Below are positions 7,915 through 17,328 of a DNA stretch of 64,000 nucleotides, piece after piece. A model generated the notes under the pieces. It was not told where the DNA came from, made no database searches, and was given only the letters and a program-made list of their open reading frames with translations. Position 1 is the first letter of the stretch. Every line of letters starts with the position of its first letter. The stretch is from contig CAMOGT010000005.1 of the NCBI GenBank assembly GCA_946614295.1, positions 3,692 through 67,691 on the forward strand. The letters run 5' to 3'. The position numbers and the translations under genes are program-made. This stretch comes from an uncultured Bacteroidales bacterium. GTDB taxonomy: Bacteria; Bacteroidota; Bacteroidia; Bacteroidales; Paludibacteraceae.

Positions 7915-8850
7915 TTATTTACCGTAAGAATCGTTCATTACTACATCGTAGGAGAGTGCGTCCTGACGGCGTTGTACCTCGGCGCGCATGGAGTCGAGCG
8001 TGTAGTTGTATTTCTCCTGCAACCAATCCTTGCACATATTGATCTTCGTGGTGAGAATATCAACGCCTTCTTTGCTCTCATCGATCGATACGATGTGGGT
8101 GTGGTCTTCTGCCATCGTGAAACCGCGTTTAGCCCACGTCTCACGGGGGTCGGTGATGTAGCAGGAGATAACCTCTACGAAATCTTCGTGCGCCTCACTC
8201 ATCGAGTAGGGGGTTACAAAGCCCAACTTATAGGCCTCCTCGTCACTGCGGTATTGCCACGACTGCGAGTCGTATTTACCCGCGGAAATCTGCTCATATT
8301 CCTTCGGGAACGACTTGGTCTGGTGCAGAATATGGGAGAACTCATGATGCATCGTATGGAAGATGTAGAAATTAAGCCACTCTATATCGTTCAAATCTAT
8401 ATCGTTCATGTTGTAGAGCGTGATCTTGATACCGCCTTCTGCAACTCCTAAAGTCTCCGTCCCCTGTGCTGCGTTGATAGCCGGCGAACCAATCACGTTG
8501 ATGATACGCGGTGCGTATGATTTCAGGAAATCCGGACCCATCTGGGCGGAGTAGGCATCAATCCAGAGGTACTTAATGGCGTGCGCTACAATCTGAGCCT
8601 TGTCATAATTCACGGGAACCAAGTTGTAATCTACATCCGTGGACTCGTCTGCCAGTTTGTACTGGAAAGCAATATTATACGGTTTCTGGTAACTCTCATA
8701 GAGGTACTTGTCGAACGGGTAGGTAGCCTGCGTGGAATCCAATACCGGGAGATGGGGAAAGACCGAGTCTTGATCCAGCTGCTCGCGGCAACCCGTCAGG
8801 GCGATGATGGCAAATACAGCCATCAGACTATGTTTGAAATACGTTTTCAT
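7915..8850 (-). CDS. Substrate-import-associated zinc metallohydrolase lipoprotein
   Basis: A 311-residue lipoprotein (lipobox LTGC, Cys21) carrying a zincin motif HEFSH at residues 169-173. A second conserved patch, HEDFVEV from residue 221, probably supplies the third metal ligand. This arrangement matches the TIGR04549 / Peptidase_Mx1 lipoproteins that occur next to SusC/SusD pairs. Such proteins are thought to process a ligand at the cell surface before import, but their substrates are not established. It lies between the SusD gene and the DUF4302 gene, spaced 18 and 26 bases, clearly in one operon. Both histidines and the glutamate of the HExxH motif are present, so activity is plausible. 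Confidence 0.8.
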   Translation of the reverse strand: MKTYFKHSLMAVFAIIALTGCREQLDQDSVFPHLPVLDSTQATYPFDKYLYESYQKPYNIAFQYKLADESTDVDYNLVPVNYDKAQIVAHAIKYLWIDAYSAQMGPDFLKSYAPRIINVIGSPAINAAQGTETLGVAEGGIKITLYNMNDIDLNDIEWLNFYIFHTMHHEFSHILHQTKSFPKEYEQISAGKYDSQSWQYRSDEEAYKLGFVTPYSMSEAHEDFVEVISCYITDPRETWAKRGFTMAEDHTHIVSIDESKEGVDILTTKINMCKDWLQEKYNYTLDSMRAEVQRRQDALSYDVVMNDSYGK

Positions 8851-8868
8851 CTTTCTGTGTCTGTATAA

Positions 8869-10563
8869 TTATTCGTTTTCCGGAGTTTTGGTGAGTGTAC
8901 TCATTTCGTTCTGTAACTGCAGGAACAGCTCCATTCCGTTAGGAGTACCGCTCGGACCATCAATCGTTACGGAGTTATTGTCTCCTACATTCTCACGCGG
9001 GTTCGGCTGCTGACCGCCGATCATTGCCTCTTGCGGCAACTGGATGGCACGACGGTCGTCATTCCATGTCAGGGTCTTAGTCACTACCGGATTGCCGATC
9101 TCATGGGTAATCTCAATGCCATAACGTTTGATGTCGAACCACCGCATACCGTCGTGGAGGGTTTCTATACGGCGGAAATGCAGCGCGCACCACAGGTAGG
9201 GAAGTTTGTCATCACTGATGGTCCAATCGGGACTCATGTCGGTGTTATGCAATACCGGTGTGTGCTGTACGTTCTTGCCTTTGCGGAAGAAATTATTGAT
9301 GTTCGCATCCGTCAGATCCTGCGTGCAGAGGTAGCCTTTTGCCCATACGTTCATGTCTGCCACGGCTGCGCTTAAGTTACCCTGCATGATCTCTGCCTCC
9401 GCGCGGCAGAGAAGAGTCTCGCCGGTGGTGAACTCGCGACGCAGCGTATGCGGATAACCGATTCCAGCTACCTTGTCCGTGTACTCAAACGGCTCGTACA
9501 TCTTGCTCAGGAAACCGCCGAAGTTGGCGTTGAACCGCCAGATACTTACACCCGGGAAAGTGCTGTTCCAGCACGGACCGGGACCGTTCACCGTGTAGTC
9601 ACGCGGATCACGGTTGAAGGTGTAACGGCACGAAGTAGTCGTGTTGCCGTACAGCGCAAACGAGTAGGTGCTGAGGATCAGTAGGTTGGACGGAGATGCA
9701 ACATCTGTCCACGCGTAGAGCTCCAGCTCAATATTACCTTTCTCTTTGCAGGTCTTCGCGTCAAACATCAGCATGGCCGCCTCGGAAGGAGTCGAACCCA
9801 GCACTTTGTTGGCATACGTAATCACCTTGTCGTAGTCACGCTTGAAGAGATAGAAACGAGCGGCAAAGGCGTATGCGGCCTTCGTGTTGAAATGGTACTT
9901 CGGCACTGTGTAATATTCGTCACTCATGATCGGGAGTGCCTCCAATAGATCTTTCTCAATCAACTCATAGACCTCTGCTACACTGTGACGCTTGTAAACC
10001 GGTTTAACCTCCGTCTCCGGTTCAGTCATATAGTGTACGCCTAAATCGTTCTTGCTCAACTCGGCATTGCGATAAGCCTTACCGAAGATGTTGACAAGGA
10101 TGAAATGGTTGTACGCGCGGCAAAGCAATGCCTCCGCTTTCTCGGAGCTCATGTCCTGACCTTTTGCCTCCAACTTGGCAATCGCCTCCAACGCCTGGTT
10201 GGCAACGGCGATGTTGTGGTAGCAGTGATCCCAGATCCAGTACGGACTGTCCTGACCGGAGAACGCCGTGACGTCCTGCCATGCGAAAATCTGGTTGTAG
10301 CCCTGGTCGAACGGCTGTTTGGTGTTTACGTGACCTACGGCATCCGGAGTATTGTTATCAATGATGTTATCCGAACTGAACTCTCCGATCGGACCGTAGT
10401 TCGGAGCATCGTACGCATTGACTAACAACAGGCGCACTTTCTTTTTGCTATCTATCTCGGTACGGTTATCCGGGTTCTTGTCCAGAAAGTTGCAACCGGA
10501 CAGTGCGAGAACCGAGAGTAATATATATAGTATGTTCTTATTCATATCCATTCTTATTTTCAT
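8869..10563 (-). CDS. SusD/RagB-family outer-membrane lipoprotein
   Basis: About 560 residues. The lipobox LSGC lies near residue 24 and is followed by the typical SusD beginning NFLDKNPDNRTEI. The body has helical TPR-like stretches (YNHFILVNIFGKAY, AYAFAARFYLFKRDY). The C-terminal part has RRIETLHDGMRWFDIKRYG and a final LPQEAM-type segment, as in SusD_RagB proteins. SusD forms the lid over its SusC barrel and captures the ligand. It starts 10 bases after the SusC stop. A second ATG at 10545 (MNKNILY) gives a more ordinary signal peptide and may be the true start. The ligand is unknown; the neighbours suggest something other than a simple polysaccharide. Confidence 0.9.
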   Translation of the reverse strand: MKIRMDMNKNILYILLSVLALSGCNFLDKNPDNRTEIDSKKKVRLLLVNAYDAPNYGPIGEFSSDNIIDNNTPDAVGHVNTKQPFDQGYNQIFAWQDVTAFSGQDSPYWIWDHCYHNIAVANQALEAIAKLEAKGQDMSSEKAEALLCRAYNHFILVNIFGKAYRNAELSKNDLGVHYMTEPETEVKPVYKRHSVAEVYELIEKDLLEALPIMSDEYYTVPKYHFNTKAAYAFAARFYLFKRDYDKVITYANKVLGSTPSEAAMLMFDAKTCKEKGNIELELYAWTDVASPSNLLILSTYSFALYGNTTTSCRYTFNRDPRDYTVNGPGPCWNSTFPGVSIWRFNANFGGFLSKMYEPFEYTDKVAGIGYPHTLRREFTTGETLLCRAEAEIMQGNLSAAVADMNVWAKGYLCTQDLTDANINNFFRKGKNVQHTPVLHNTDMSPDWTISDDKLPYLWCALHFRRIETLHDGMRWFDIKRYGIEITHEIGNPVVTKTLTWNDDRRAIQLPQEAMIGGQQPNPRENVGDNNSVTIDGPSGTPNGMELFLQLQNEMSTLTKTPENE

Positions 10564-10573
10564 GTTAAAGTCA

Positions 10574-13500
10574 TTAGAAGCCCAGACGGAACGTTAACGT
10601 AAACTGGCGTGGTACAGGGGAACTTACACCGCCTGAACTATAGAACTCAGGATCCTGACCGTTCAGTTTCTTGTCGGCATAGAGCAGCGCTAAGTTCGTT
10701 CCGCTCAACTTGGCGGAGAAGGACGAAACGGCCTTCTGACCCTCAAACCATTTCTGCGGGAACGTGTATTCCAGCGAAACCTCCTTGAGGCGGATGAAAT
10801 CACCCTTGGCTACGCGCTGGTCGCTGTAGTTGTAAGCGGAATAGGCGTAACGCAGACCGTCGATGGTCTCAAACTGACGCTTGGAGGCGATAGTCGGGAT
10901 ATTCGTTTTGGCTTCGTCCCCGGCTACAATCCAGCGGTTCTTCATCTCACGCATGTTCGCGCTCAGGTCGTTATACTCGCTGGCATACACATTGCACAGG
11001 TTATTCAGACGGATCACGTTTCCTCCACGGAAAGTAAGGAAGATACCGACCTTGAAGTTCTTGAAGATCGTGAACTCGTTGCTGAAACCACCATCGATGG
11101 TCGGGTCTATCGTTCCCTCGAACTTCAGGTAATCCAGGTTCTCGTAGTCCTGGAAATTGATATCACCGTAGTTGGAGGGGTTGTAGGTCTCGGTGCACTC
11201 CTTGTTGGAATAGAATAACGGAAGACCTTCCTCGTTCAGACCCGCAAAACGGATGGAGTACAGAGAGTACAGAGGCGAACCCTCCTGACGGCCGTAACCG
11301 TTAAGGAGCGTGTACGCGCGATCACGCGAATCCAGACGGGTAATCGTGTTCGTAATATGGCTGAAAGCGATATTACTGGTCCATTTGAAGTTCTTGATGT
11401 CCACATTCACCGTGGAGAGCGCAATCTCGACACCGGATGACTTCATGTTGGCGTCATTGGCGTATTTGGTAATCGTACCGCCGACACCGGCTGTCTGTAC
11501 CGGACCGATCAGGTCGTAGTTGTTACGGATGAAGAAGTCTACATCCAGGTTAATGCGGTTGCGTACAAAGCCTAAATGGGTACCCACGTTGAACTCATGT
11601 TTCTTCTCATAAGTCAGCTCCGAGTTGGCGAGATCCACCAACTCGATACCGGTCTCCGAAACAGATGCCAACGGTCTCCACGGGTTGTATGCCTGGAAGA
11701 TGGCAAGGGAGTTACTTACGGACTCCGGACCACGGGTTGCGGTCAGCGAATAACTCAACTTCAAGCTTGCAGCCGTCCACCACTCGCCGAAGGTCGGACG
11801 CCAGAATTTCTCTGCGTCGGCGTTCCAAATACCGCTGACGTTCCACGTCGGTAACCAACGGGCTTTCATCGAGTGGCCTAACTTGTTCGAACCCTCATAG
11901 CGGATCGTTCCGGTTACGGAATAACGCGATTGGTATGAGTAGGTGGCGGTGGCGAAGAAAGCCAGGTTACGGTCGTAGTAGTCGCTGTTGACGTAGTACT
12001 GCGTTCCTTCCTCTTTCATCTGCTTGAAGGCTTTGTAGTCAAAGGACGGAATACCGCCGTTCTCATACTGATAACCCCAACCCTCAAACTCCGAAACCTG
12101 ACGGTCGGTGGAGTTACTCTCTACACCGGCATAGAAATTGACGATGTGATCCTCACCCTCGCTTCCGTCATTGGCAAAACCATGGTTATAGGAAACCGAA
12201 GCACGCAGATCGACTGCCAGCAGACGTTTGAACCTGTCACGGAAAATACCGCCGTTCGGCAGGACCGTCTGTGGCAGAGCGCCCAATACATCGGGGTCGG
12301 TATAGAGGTACTCGTTCGCGTCACGGATCAAGTCGTTCTCCACATCGCCTTCGTCCAGACCCAGACCGGCACGATAGGCACGTGCCTGGTTCGAGAAATC
12401 CTTCACGTGGTGCTGAATCTCGTCGTTGTGGTAACGGATGCTTGCCAAACCGGCTACTTCCAGTCCCTTGACCGGCTTCCAACTCAACTCGCCCTGGAAC
12501 TTCACATCCGTCTGAGTCAAACCGATATAGTTCTGATTCAACTCGTCGAAGATGTTGAAATCGCAGTAGTTACGGCGATAGGTGGCCTTGGGATCCAAAG
12601 CGCGGGAAGAGTTCATCGCAAACGAGAACGGGTTGATATCGAAGTCACGGCTGATGGCTCCCGATACAGGGTCCGTTGTCTGGTTTACCGATCCCGGTGC
12701 CTCCTGACGGATATAACTACCGCCGGTGTTGATACTCAGCGTCAGGCTCTGCTTGCTCGGCTTGGGCAGCAGTTCAAAGCTCGCTTTCACGTTACCTGTG
12801 TAACGCTGTACTGACGATTTGAGGTACCATCCCGGATCGTACATCGCCGACAGGGATGTATAGAAACGGGCACGGTCGGTACCGGTCGAGAAGGACAGAG
12901 AGTGGTTCATCATCACGTTGTCGTTGAACAACAGATTGAACCAATCCGTATTGCGGTACTCCGCCTGACGCAGATAGTCGTTAAAAGCACTCTGGTTGTT
13001 CTCCAGCTCGAATTTGCCCGTTTCAGGATCGTAGGTGTCGATCATGTGGAACATCTTGCCGTAGATACCGGAGTTCTTGGCGTTATTCAGCACCGAAGCC
13101 TCCAGCCACCCTTTGTCGCGCAGCTCCTGATAGATAGCCATCTGCTCCTGCGAGTTACATACGTTATAATCGGAGTAGAGCGGCTTCATGCGGTAGGTGA
13201 ACTCACCGGTGTAGTTCAGTTTGGTCTTACCCGCCTGACCTTTCTTGGTCGTCACAACGATCACACCTGACATGGCGCGCGCACCGTAGATAGAGGTCGC
13301 GGAACCGTCCTTCAGAATCTGTATGGACTCGATATCGTCCGGGTTAAGACCGGCGATGGCGTTCGATACCAGCGTCTCGGCGTTACCGCTACTCAGGTCA
13401 TCGGCACCCATGTTCGTCGTACTCTCCATGATTACGCCGTCCACCACCCAGATAGGGTTGGATGTACCGTAGATGGAGGTGGCACCACGTACACGGATCT

Positions 13501-13975
13501 TCGGCGCGGCACCGAAGGTACCGCTCACCGTCTGGACACTCACACCGGCGGCACGGCCGTCCAGACTGCGGCTGATGTCCGCCATACCGTCCAGCTTCGT
13601 CTCGGAGGCGTCAATCTTTGTCGCTGCACCCGAGAATATACGTTTGTCTTGTGCGACCATTCCCGTTACAACCACCTCTTCAATCAGCTGGGTCTCTGCT
13701 TCGAGTTTGACCTTCATGCCCGACTTGGCAGCTACCGTCTGAGTCTTGTAGCCCATGTAGGAAATCACCAGGTTCTTCTTACCTGCCGGCAAAGTCAACT
13801 CGAAATTACCATCTAAATCTGTTGCTGTTCCCGTCGTCGTGCCTTCTACTATGACGCTTGCGCCTATCGCAGGCTCTCCCGTCTCGTCAAGCACTACGCC
13901 TGATACCCGGGTCTGAGCCATTACACTCAGAGGAAATAGGAACAGACAGACTAATGCAATGTAATAATGCTTCAT
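10574..13975 (-). CDS. SusC/RagA-family TonB-dependent transporter
   Basis: About 1133 residues from the ATG at 13975, chosen because it gives a normal signal peptide ending in SVMAQ. The upstream in-frame codons to 14080 would add a charged, non-secretory leader. Domains in order: carboxypeptidase-regulatory-like domain (RVSGVVLDETGEPAIGASV onward), TonB-box region (EEVVVTGMV), plug (GRAAGVSVQ, IRVRGATSIYG, PIWVVDGVI, IQILKDGSATSIYGARAMSGVI), then a 22-strand barrel ending in FTLTFRLGF. It imports a ligand across the outer membrane using TonB energy. It is the first gene of the operon and is preceded by a strong promoter at 14101-14132. Confidence 0.95.
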   Translation of the reverse strand: MKHYYIALVCLFLFPLSVMAQTRVSGVVLDETGEPAIGASVIVEGTTTGTATDLDGNFELTLPAGKKNLVISYMGYKTQTVAAKSGMKVKLEAETQLIEEVVVTGMVAQDKRIFSGAATKIDASETKLDGMADISRSLDGRAAGVSVQTVSGTFGAAPKIRVRGATSIYGTSNPIWVVDGVIMESTTNMGADDLSSGNAETLVSNAIAGLNPDDIESIQILKDGSATSIYGARAMSGVIVVTTKKGQAGKTKLNYTGEFTYRMKPLYSDYNVCNSQEQMAIYQELRDKGWLEASVLNNAKNSGIYGKMFHMIDTYDPETGKFELENNQSAFNDYLRQAEYRNTDWFNLLFNDNVMMNHSLSFSTGTDRARFYTSLSAMYDPGWYLKSSVQRYTGNVKASFELLPKPSKQSLTLSINTGGSYIRQEAPGSVNQTTDPVSGAISRDFDINPFSFAMNSSRALDPKATYRRNYCDFNIFDELNQNYIGLTQTDVKFQGELSWKPVKGLEVAGLASIRYHNDEIQHHVKDFSNQARAYRAGLGLDEGDVENDLIRDANEYLYTDPDVLGALPQTVLPNGGIFRDRFKRLLAVDLRASVSYNHGFANDGSEGEDHIVNFYAGVESNSTDRQVSEFEGWGYQYENGGIPSFDYKAFKQMKEEGTQYYVNSDYYDRNLAFFATATYSYQSRYSVTGTIRYEGSNKLGHSMKARWLPTWNVSGIWNADAEKFWRPTFGEWWTAASLKLSYSLTATRGPESVSNSLAIFQAYNPWRPLASVSETGIELVDLANSELTYEKKHEFNVGTHLGFVRNRINLDVDFFIRNNYDLIGPVQTAGVGGTITKYANDANMKSSGVEIALSTVNVDIKNFKWTSNIAFSHITNTITRLDSRDRAYTLLNGYGRQEGSPLYSLYSIRFAGLNEEGLPLFYSNKECTETYNPSNYGDINFQDYENLDYLKFEGTIDPTIDGGFSNEFTIFKNFKVGIFLTFRGGNVIRLNNLCNVYASEYNDLSANMREMKNRWIVAGDEAKTNIPTIASKRQFETIDGLRYAYSAYNYSDQRVAKGDFIRLKEVSLEYTFPQKWFEGQKAVSSFSAKLSGTNLALLYADKKLNGQDPEFYSSGGVSSPVPRQFTLTFRLGF

Positions 13976-14100
13976 TATCTTAAATGTTTTATATTTTACC
14001 TGATTTTCTTGCTCTTTTGGCCTCCCGGTTTCCTTACGCCCGTACACGTATTTATATATACGGAGTACGAATACGCACACGCGTAGCGCAAAAAAGCGTG

Positions 14101-14132
14101 CAAAGGTAACACTTTTTTTTCAATTAACCAAA
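14101..14132 (-). promoter_or_regulatory. Promoter of the SusC/metallohydrolase operon
   Basis: On the minus strand TTTG (14129-14132) is followed after 20 bases by TACCTTTG (14101-14108), a full match to the Bacteroidetes promoter. Transcription should begin near 14094, leaving a leader of about 120 bases before the SusC start at 13975. Confidence 0.8.
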
Positions 14133-14170
14133 TATTTTCGGGAAAAAATGCTGAATTTTTCGTTTTTGAC

Positions 14171-15445
14171 CTATTTGTATGTCAAAATGTAACGATTTTG
14201 GGTATCAAAGATGACATTTGCAACTTCAAAAAGCTTTTGAGGTGTCGTTTTTGCAATTTTAGCAAACGTATCCTGCCATTCCGGAGCTTCACCTCTATAC
14301 AAAACCGATTTCGCCATCGCCAAAGCGCTGTTTTCCTGGTTCTGCGCCGAGATAGCCAACTGGCCTCTCAACTGCTCCAACGCGTGCTTTACGGACGCCT
14401 CGCTCATCGGCTTCTCGCACAGTTTCTCCAACTCCTTTTGTACCAGTTCCAGACTATGCCCGTAATCCTCCGGATCGCACGCCCAATAGACACACCAGTA
14501 ACCGGTGTCGGAGAGTGGCGTATAGGTGGACTCCACCGTATAGACCAGTCCGCGGGACTCCCGCAGACTCAGGTTGAGCCGGCTGTTGAGGCTGCCGCCG
14601 CCCAAGATATTATTGAGCAGGAACATCGCCAACTGGTCTTCATGCCCGATTTCAAAGGCTCTTCCGCCCAACATCGCGTGGACCTGGTGGGTGTGTTTTT
14701 TGTAAGACCGCTCACGTTCACGAGCTGACAGACCGCTGGCGCTGACAGAACGCGTTGCTGACAGACCGCTCGTTTCACTCGCTGACAGACCGGCTGCGCC
14801 TGATAGATGTCCGAACTCCTTTTCCGCGAGACGGAAGATGCGTTCGGGTTTGATGTCTCCCTGACAGAAAACGACCATCCTTTCCGGTGTGTAGTGGGTT
14901 CTCATCCATTCGAGCGGGTAGGAGGGTTTGGAAGAGATGTGCCGCAGCGTCTTTTTCGTGCCCAAGATCGGCAGCTCCAGACTGCTGCCGGCAAAAACGA
15001 GGCCCTCGAAATCGTCGTATATCAGTTCGCTCGGGGAGTCGTTGTAACTCTCTATCTCGTCCAGAATGACCATCCGTTCCTTGTCCGTCTCCTCTTTCTT
15101 GAACGCCGGTTCCAAAATCATCTCGGCGATCAGATGGAGCGTCAGCTGCACGTGCTCGCAGAGGATGGCGGCGTAGAAAGTCGTCTCCTCTTTGGTCGTA
15201 TAGGCGTTGATCTCTCCGCCGATACCTTCTATGGACTGGATGATCTGTCGCGCCGAATGGTGCGCCGTGCCTTTGAATACACAGTGCTCGATATAATGCG
15301 CCATGCCGTTCTCTTCGGGTGCTTCGTCCCGCGTACCCGCGCCCACCATCACACCCACGTACGCTACAGGAGAAGGCGTCCACCGGTGCACGATTTTGAC
15401 GCCATTTGGCAAATTATGATAAAAAGTTTGTGTATTTTCTTGCAT
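14171..15445 (-). CDS. M16-family zinc peptidase with an in-frame repeat insertion
   Basis: A 424-residue insulinase-like (M16B) peptidase. The inverted zinc motif HYIEH lies at residues 50-54 and is followed by FKGT; the third zinc ligand is probably the glutamate in ILDEIESY (about 130-132). NYAYTTKEET-like and GGGSLNSRLNLSLRESRGLVY segments are typical of the two half domains. There is no signal peptide, so it is probably cytoplasmic. Between the two halves, residues about 216-247 are low-complexity: GLSASE, GLSATRS, SASGLSARERER. They are encoded by four copies of a GCTGACAGACCGCT unit. The insertion falls in the linker between the halves, where it is least likely to disturb folding. It is a single gene, divergent from the tRNA-Leu promoter. 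Confidence 0.88.
   Translation of the reverse strand: MQENTQTFYHNLPNGVKIVHRWTPSPVAYVGVMVGAGTRDEAPEENGMAHYIEHCVFKGTAHHSARQIIQSIEGIGGEINAYTTKEETTFYAAILCEHVQLTLHLIAEMILEPAFKKEETDKERMVILDEIESYNDSPSELIYDDFEGLVFAGSSLELPILGTKKTLRHISSKPSYPLEWMRTHYTPERMVVFCQGDIKPERIFRLAEKEFGHLSGAAGLSASETSGLSATRSVSASGLSARERERSYKKHTHQVHAMLGGRAFEIGHEDQLAMFLLNNILGGGSLNSRLNLSLRESRGLVYTVESTYTPLSDTGYWCVYWACDPEDYGHSLELVQKELEKLCEKPMSEASVKHALEQLRGQLAISAQNQENSALAMAKSVLYRGEAPEWQDTFAKIAKTTPQKLFEVANVIFDTQNRYILTYK
14705..14800. repeat. GCTGACAGACCGCT repeat array inside the M16 peptidase gene
   Basis: Four imperfect copies of GCTGACAGACCGC at a spacing of about 17-24 bases. The reverse complement, GCGGTCTGTCAGC, recurs at 21192-21235 (inside the M24 peptidase gene) and at about 63341-63393. 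Confidence 0.8.
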
Positions 15446-15470
15446 AATTCAAAAAAAAGCAGTAATTTTG
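15440..15470 (+). promoter_or_regulatory. Promoter of tRNA-Leu
   Basis: TTG (15440-15442), 20 bases, then TAATTTTG (15463-15470). The -33 element overlaps the start codon region of the divergent M16 peptidase gene. The predicted transcript start near 15478 gives a 5' extension of about 40 bases to the tRNA. Confidence 0.7.
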
Positions 15471-15516
15471 CACCCGCTAACGTTTAGAGTCTATGGCGGG
15501 CTCACTACGTTCGCCC

Positions 15517-15598
15517 GCGGCATTGGCGGAATTGGTAGACGCGCCAGACTTAGGATCTGGTTCCGCAAGGAGTGAAAGTTCGAGTCTTTTATGCCGCA
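15517..15598 (+). tRNA. tRNA-Leu (anticodon UAG)
   Basis: The acceptor stem pairs GCGGCAT (15517-15523) with ATGCCGC (15591-15597), and A15598 is the discriminator. The anticodon arm is CCAGA-CTTAGGA-TCTGG, giving anticodon TAG (UAG), which reads CUN leucine codons. A long variable arm precedes the GTTCGAGTC T-loop, as expected for a class II leucine tRNA. The CCA end is not encoded. Confidence 0.95.
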
Positions 15599-15663
15599 CA
15601 CATTCTTTTCTTGGCTTGATCTAAGCCGAATGACCCACTAATCACGCGGTTACCACCCGGTAA

Positions 15664-16503
15664 TCACCCCCTTTTAGAAGGTTTTGGGTCTGATTTTTCA
15701 TGGCTTTTAGCCTGATTCCAGAGTGCGTCCATCTCGGCGAGGGTCATGTCTTTCAGTTCGCGGCCCTGCTCTTTGGCTTTCGCCTCGATGTAATTGAAGC
15801 GTTTGATGAATTTGAGGTTCGTGCGCTCGAGGGCATTGTCTGGGCGGATCTTATAGAGCCGCGCGGCGTTGATGAGCGAGAAGAGCAAGTCGCCAAACTC
15901 CGCCTCTACGGCAGATCCGCCAATCTTGGCGGATGACAGGTCTGCGGGCGTGTTGCGCAGTTCGGCTTCGAACTCGGCTATCTCCTCTTTCACCTTCTCC
16001 CAAACATCCTCGCGTTTCTCCCAGTCGAAACCGACATTCGCCACCTTGTCCTGGATGCGGTAGGCCTTCACGAGACTCGGCAGACTGTCGGGAATACCGC
16101 CCAAGACGGTTTTGTTGCCGCCTTTCTCCTTGAGTTTGACCTGCTCCCAGAGTTGGCTCACCTCCTCCGCGTTCTGTGCTGCGGCTTCGCCGTACACATG
16201 CGGGTGGCGGAAGATAAGTTTGTCGCAGAGCCTGTTGCACACATCGGCTATGTCAAAATCATTCGTTTCGGAGCCCATCTTGGAGTAGAAAACGACGTGG
16301 AGGAGGACGTCACCCAACTCCTTGCTGATCTCGTTCATGTCGCGGCGCGAGATGGCGGTGGCTAATTCGTAGGTCTCCTCGATGGTGTTCTGGCGGAGAC
16401 TGTCGAAAGTCTGTTTGCGGTCCCACGGACATTTCTCCCTGAGGTCGTCCATGATATCCAAAAGCCGTCCGAACGCGGCTAATTGTTCTTCTCTTGTATG
16501 CAT
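15664..16503 (-). CDS. mazG: MazG nucleoside triphosphate pyrophosphohydrolase
   Basis: A 279-residue two-domain MazG. The first domain has the signature LREKCPWDRKQTFDSLRQNTIEE and the metal-binding EEtyEL...ELGDVLLHVVFYS pattern at about residues 43-72. The second half repeats the fold (VEAEFGDLLFSLINAARLY). The enzyme hydrolyses NTPs to NMP and pyrophosphate and helps to clear aberrant nucleotides. It is the third gene of a minus-strand operon with a SufT-like gene and lpxH, starting 14 bases after lpxH. The gap before it contains a short ATTACGAATTA word repeat. Confidence 0.95.
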   Translation of the reverse strand: MHTREEQLAAFGRLLDIMDDLREKCPWDRKQTFDSLRQNTIEETYELATAISRRDMNEISKELGDVLLHVVFYSKMGSETNDFDIADVCNRLCDKLIFRHPHVYGEAAAQNAEEVSQLWEQVKLKEKGGNKTVLGGIPDSLPSLVKAYRIQDKVANVGFDWEKREDVWEKVKEEIAEFEAELRNTPADLSSAKIGGSAVEAEFGDLLFSLINAARLYKIRPDNALERTNLKFIKRFNYIEAKAKEQGRELKDMTLAEMDALWNQAKSHEKSDPKPSKRG

Positions 16504-16517
16504 ATACGAATTACGAA

Positions 16518-17300
16518 TTAAAAATTATGCAGCGTCAACTGCCCTTTATTGTCCAGTTTGGCGTAGGTCCATTGCTGGAAGCAGTCGCCCAAAATCACCA
16601 CGCGGCTGCCGGAGGCGATCTGCAGGTCGAGTTCTATATGCCGGTGCCCGAAGATATAGTAGTCGCGGTGGTTGCCCTGTTTCTCCTGGTCTTTGGCAAA
16701 AAGCACCAGTTCCTCCTTGTCCTCGCCTTTGTACGGACAGGGGTTGGCGATCTCCTTGAGTCGGCTCTTCTTCGCCCATCCGTAGCCGAACTTGTTGCCC
16801 CATGCGGGCGGTAGGCAGCGGAAGAGGAACTGCAGCGTCGGGTTGTTGAAAATCTTACGGAGCTGCATGAACCGCTTGATCTTCTTCATCACCGGTTTGG
16901 GGTAGAGGCTCTTCCAGTCGGAGGGCAGCAGTCCGTCGCCGTGGCTGAGGTACAGCGATTTGCCGTAACGGATGATGGTGCAGGGCTCGTAATGAATCTC
17001 CGCACCCGTCAGCTGCGCCAGACCGCCGAAGGTCCAGAGGTCGTGGTTGCCGATGAACATGTGTACGTGGATGCCCTGCTTCACCAGCTTGCGTATCTCT
17101 TTGCAGAAGGGGTGGAACTGCCGCTTCGACTTGTCGTGGATGAAATACTCCATCCAGAAATCGAACATGTCGCCTAACATGTAGATGGAGACGGCATCCT
17201 TGCTCATCTCCTCCAGAAGGTCAATCAGCTTCTTCTGGTGCGCCCAGCCTCTCTCAATCGCCAGACTGCCCAAATGTGCGTCGGATAAAAAGTAAATCAT
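16518..17300 (-). CDS. lpxH: LpxH-like UDP-2,3-diacylglucosamine diphosphatase
   Basis: A 260-residue calcineurin-like phosphoesterase. The metal-binding motifs occur in order: SDAHLG (6-11), GDMFDFW (43-49), GNHD and later SHGD and GHRHIE. The Bacteroidetes LpxH enzymes of this size carry out the fourth step of lipid A synthesis, cleaving UDP-2,3-diacylglucosamine to lipid X and UMP at the inner membrane. It lies between the SufT-like gene and mazG. The 28-base gap upstream is two copies of a TGATTTCAAATTTA word. Confidence 0.88.
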   Translation of the reverse strand: MIYFLSDAHLGSLAIERGWAHQKKLIDLLEEMSKDAVSIYMLGDMFDFWMEYFIHDKSKRQFHPFCKEIRKLVKQGIHVHMFIGNHDLWTFGGLAQLTGAEIHYEPCTIIRYGKSLYLSHGDGLLPSDWKSLYPKPVMKKIKRFMQLRKIFNNPTLQFLFRCLPPAWGNKFGYGWAKKSRLKEIANPCPYKGEDKEELVLFAKDQEKQGNHRDYYIFGHRHIELDLQIASGSRVVILGDCFQQWTYAKLDNKGQLTLHNF

Positions 17301-17328
17301 TTATGATTTCAAATTTATGATTTCAAAT
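17301..17328. repeat. TGATTTCAAATTTA word repeat between the SufT-like gene and lpxH
   Basis: The whole gap is two copies of a 14-base word (twice seven). It is one of the word-repeat spacers scattered through this window. Confidence 0.7.

Noticed and set aside
12146..12814. A 222-codon ORF on the plus strand within the first SusC gene
   Set aside because: It is a shadow of the SusC barrel and has no start context or family likeness.
15517..15664. tRNA-Leu as the integration site of a mobile element
   Set aside because: The flanking genes on both sides are ordinary housekeeping genes, and no repeat of the tRNA 3' end was found nearby.
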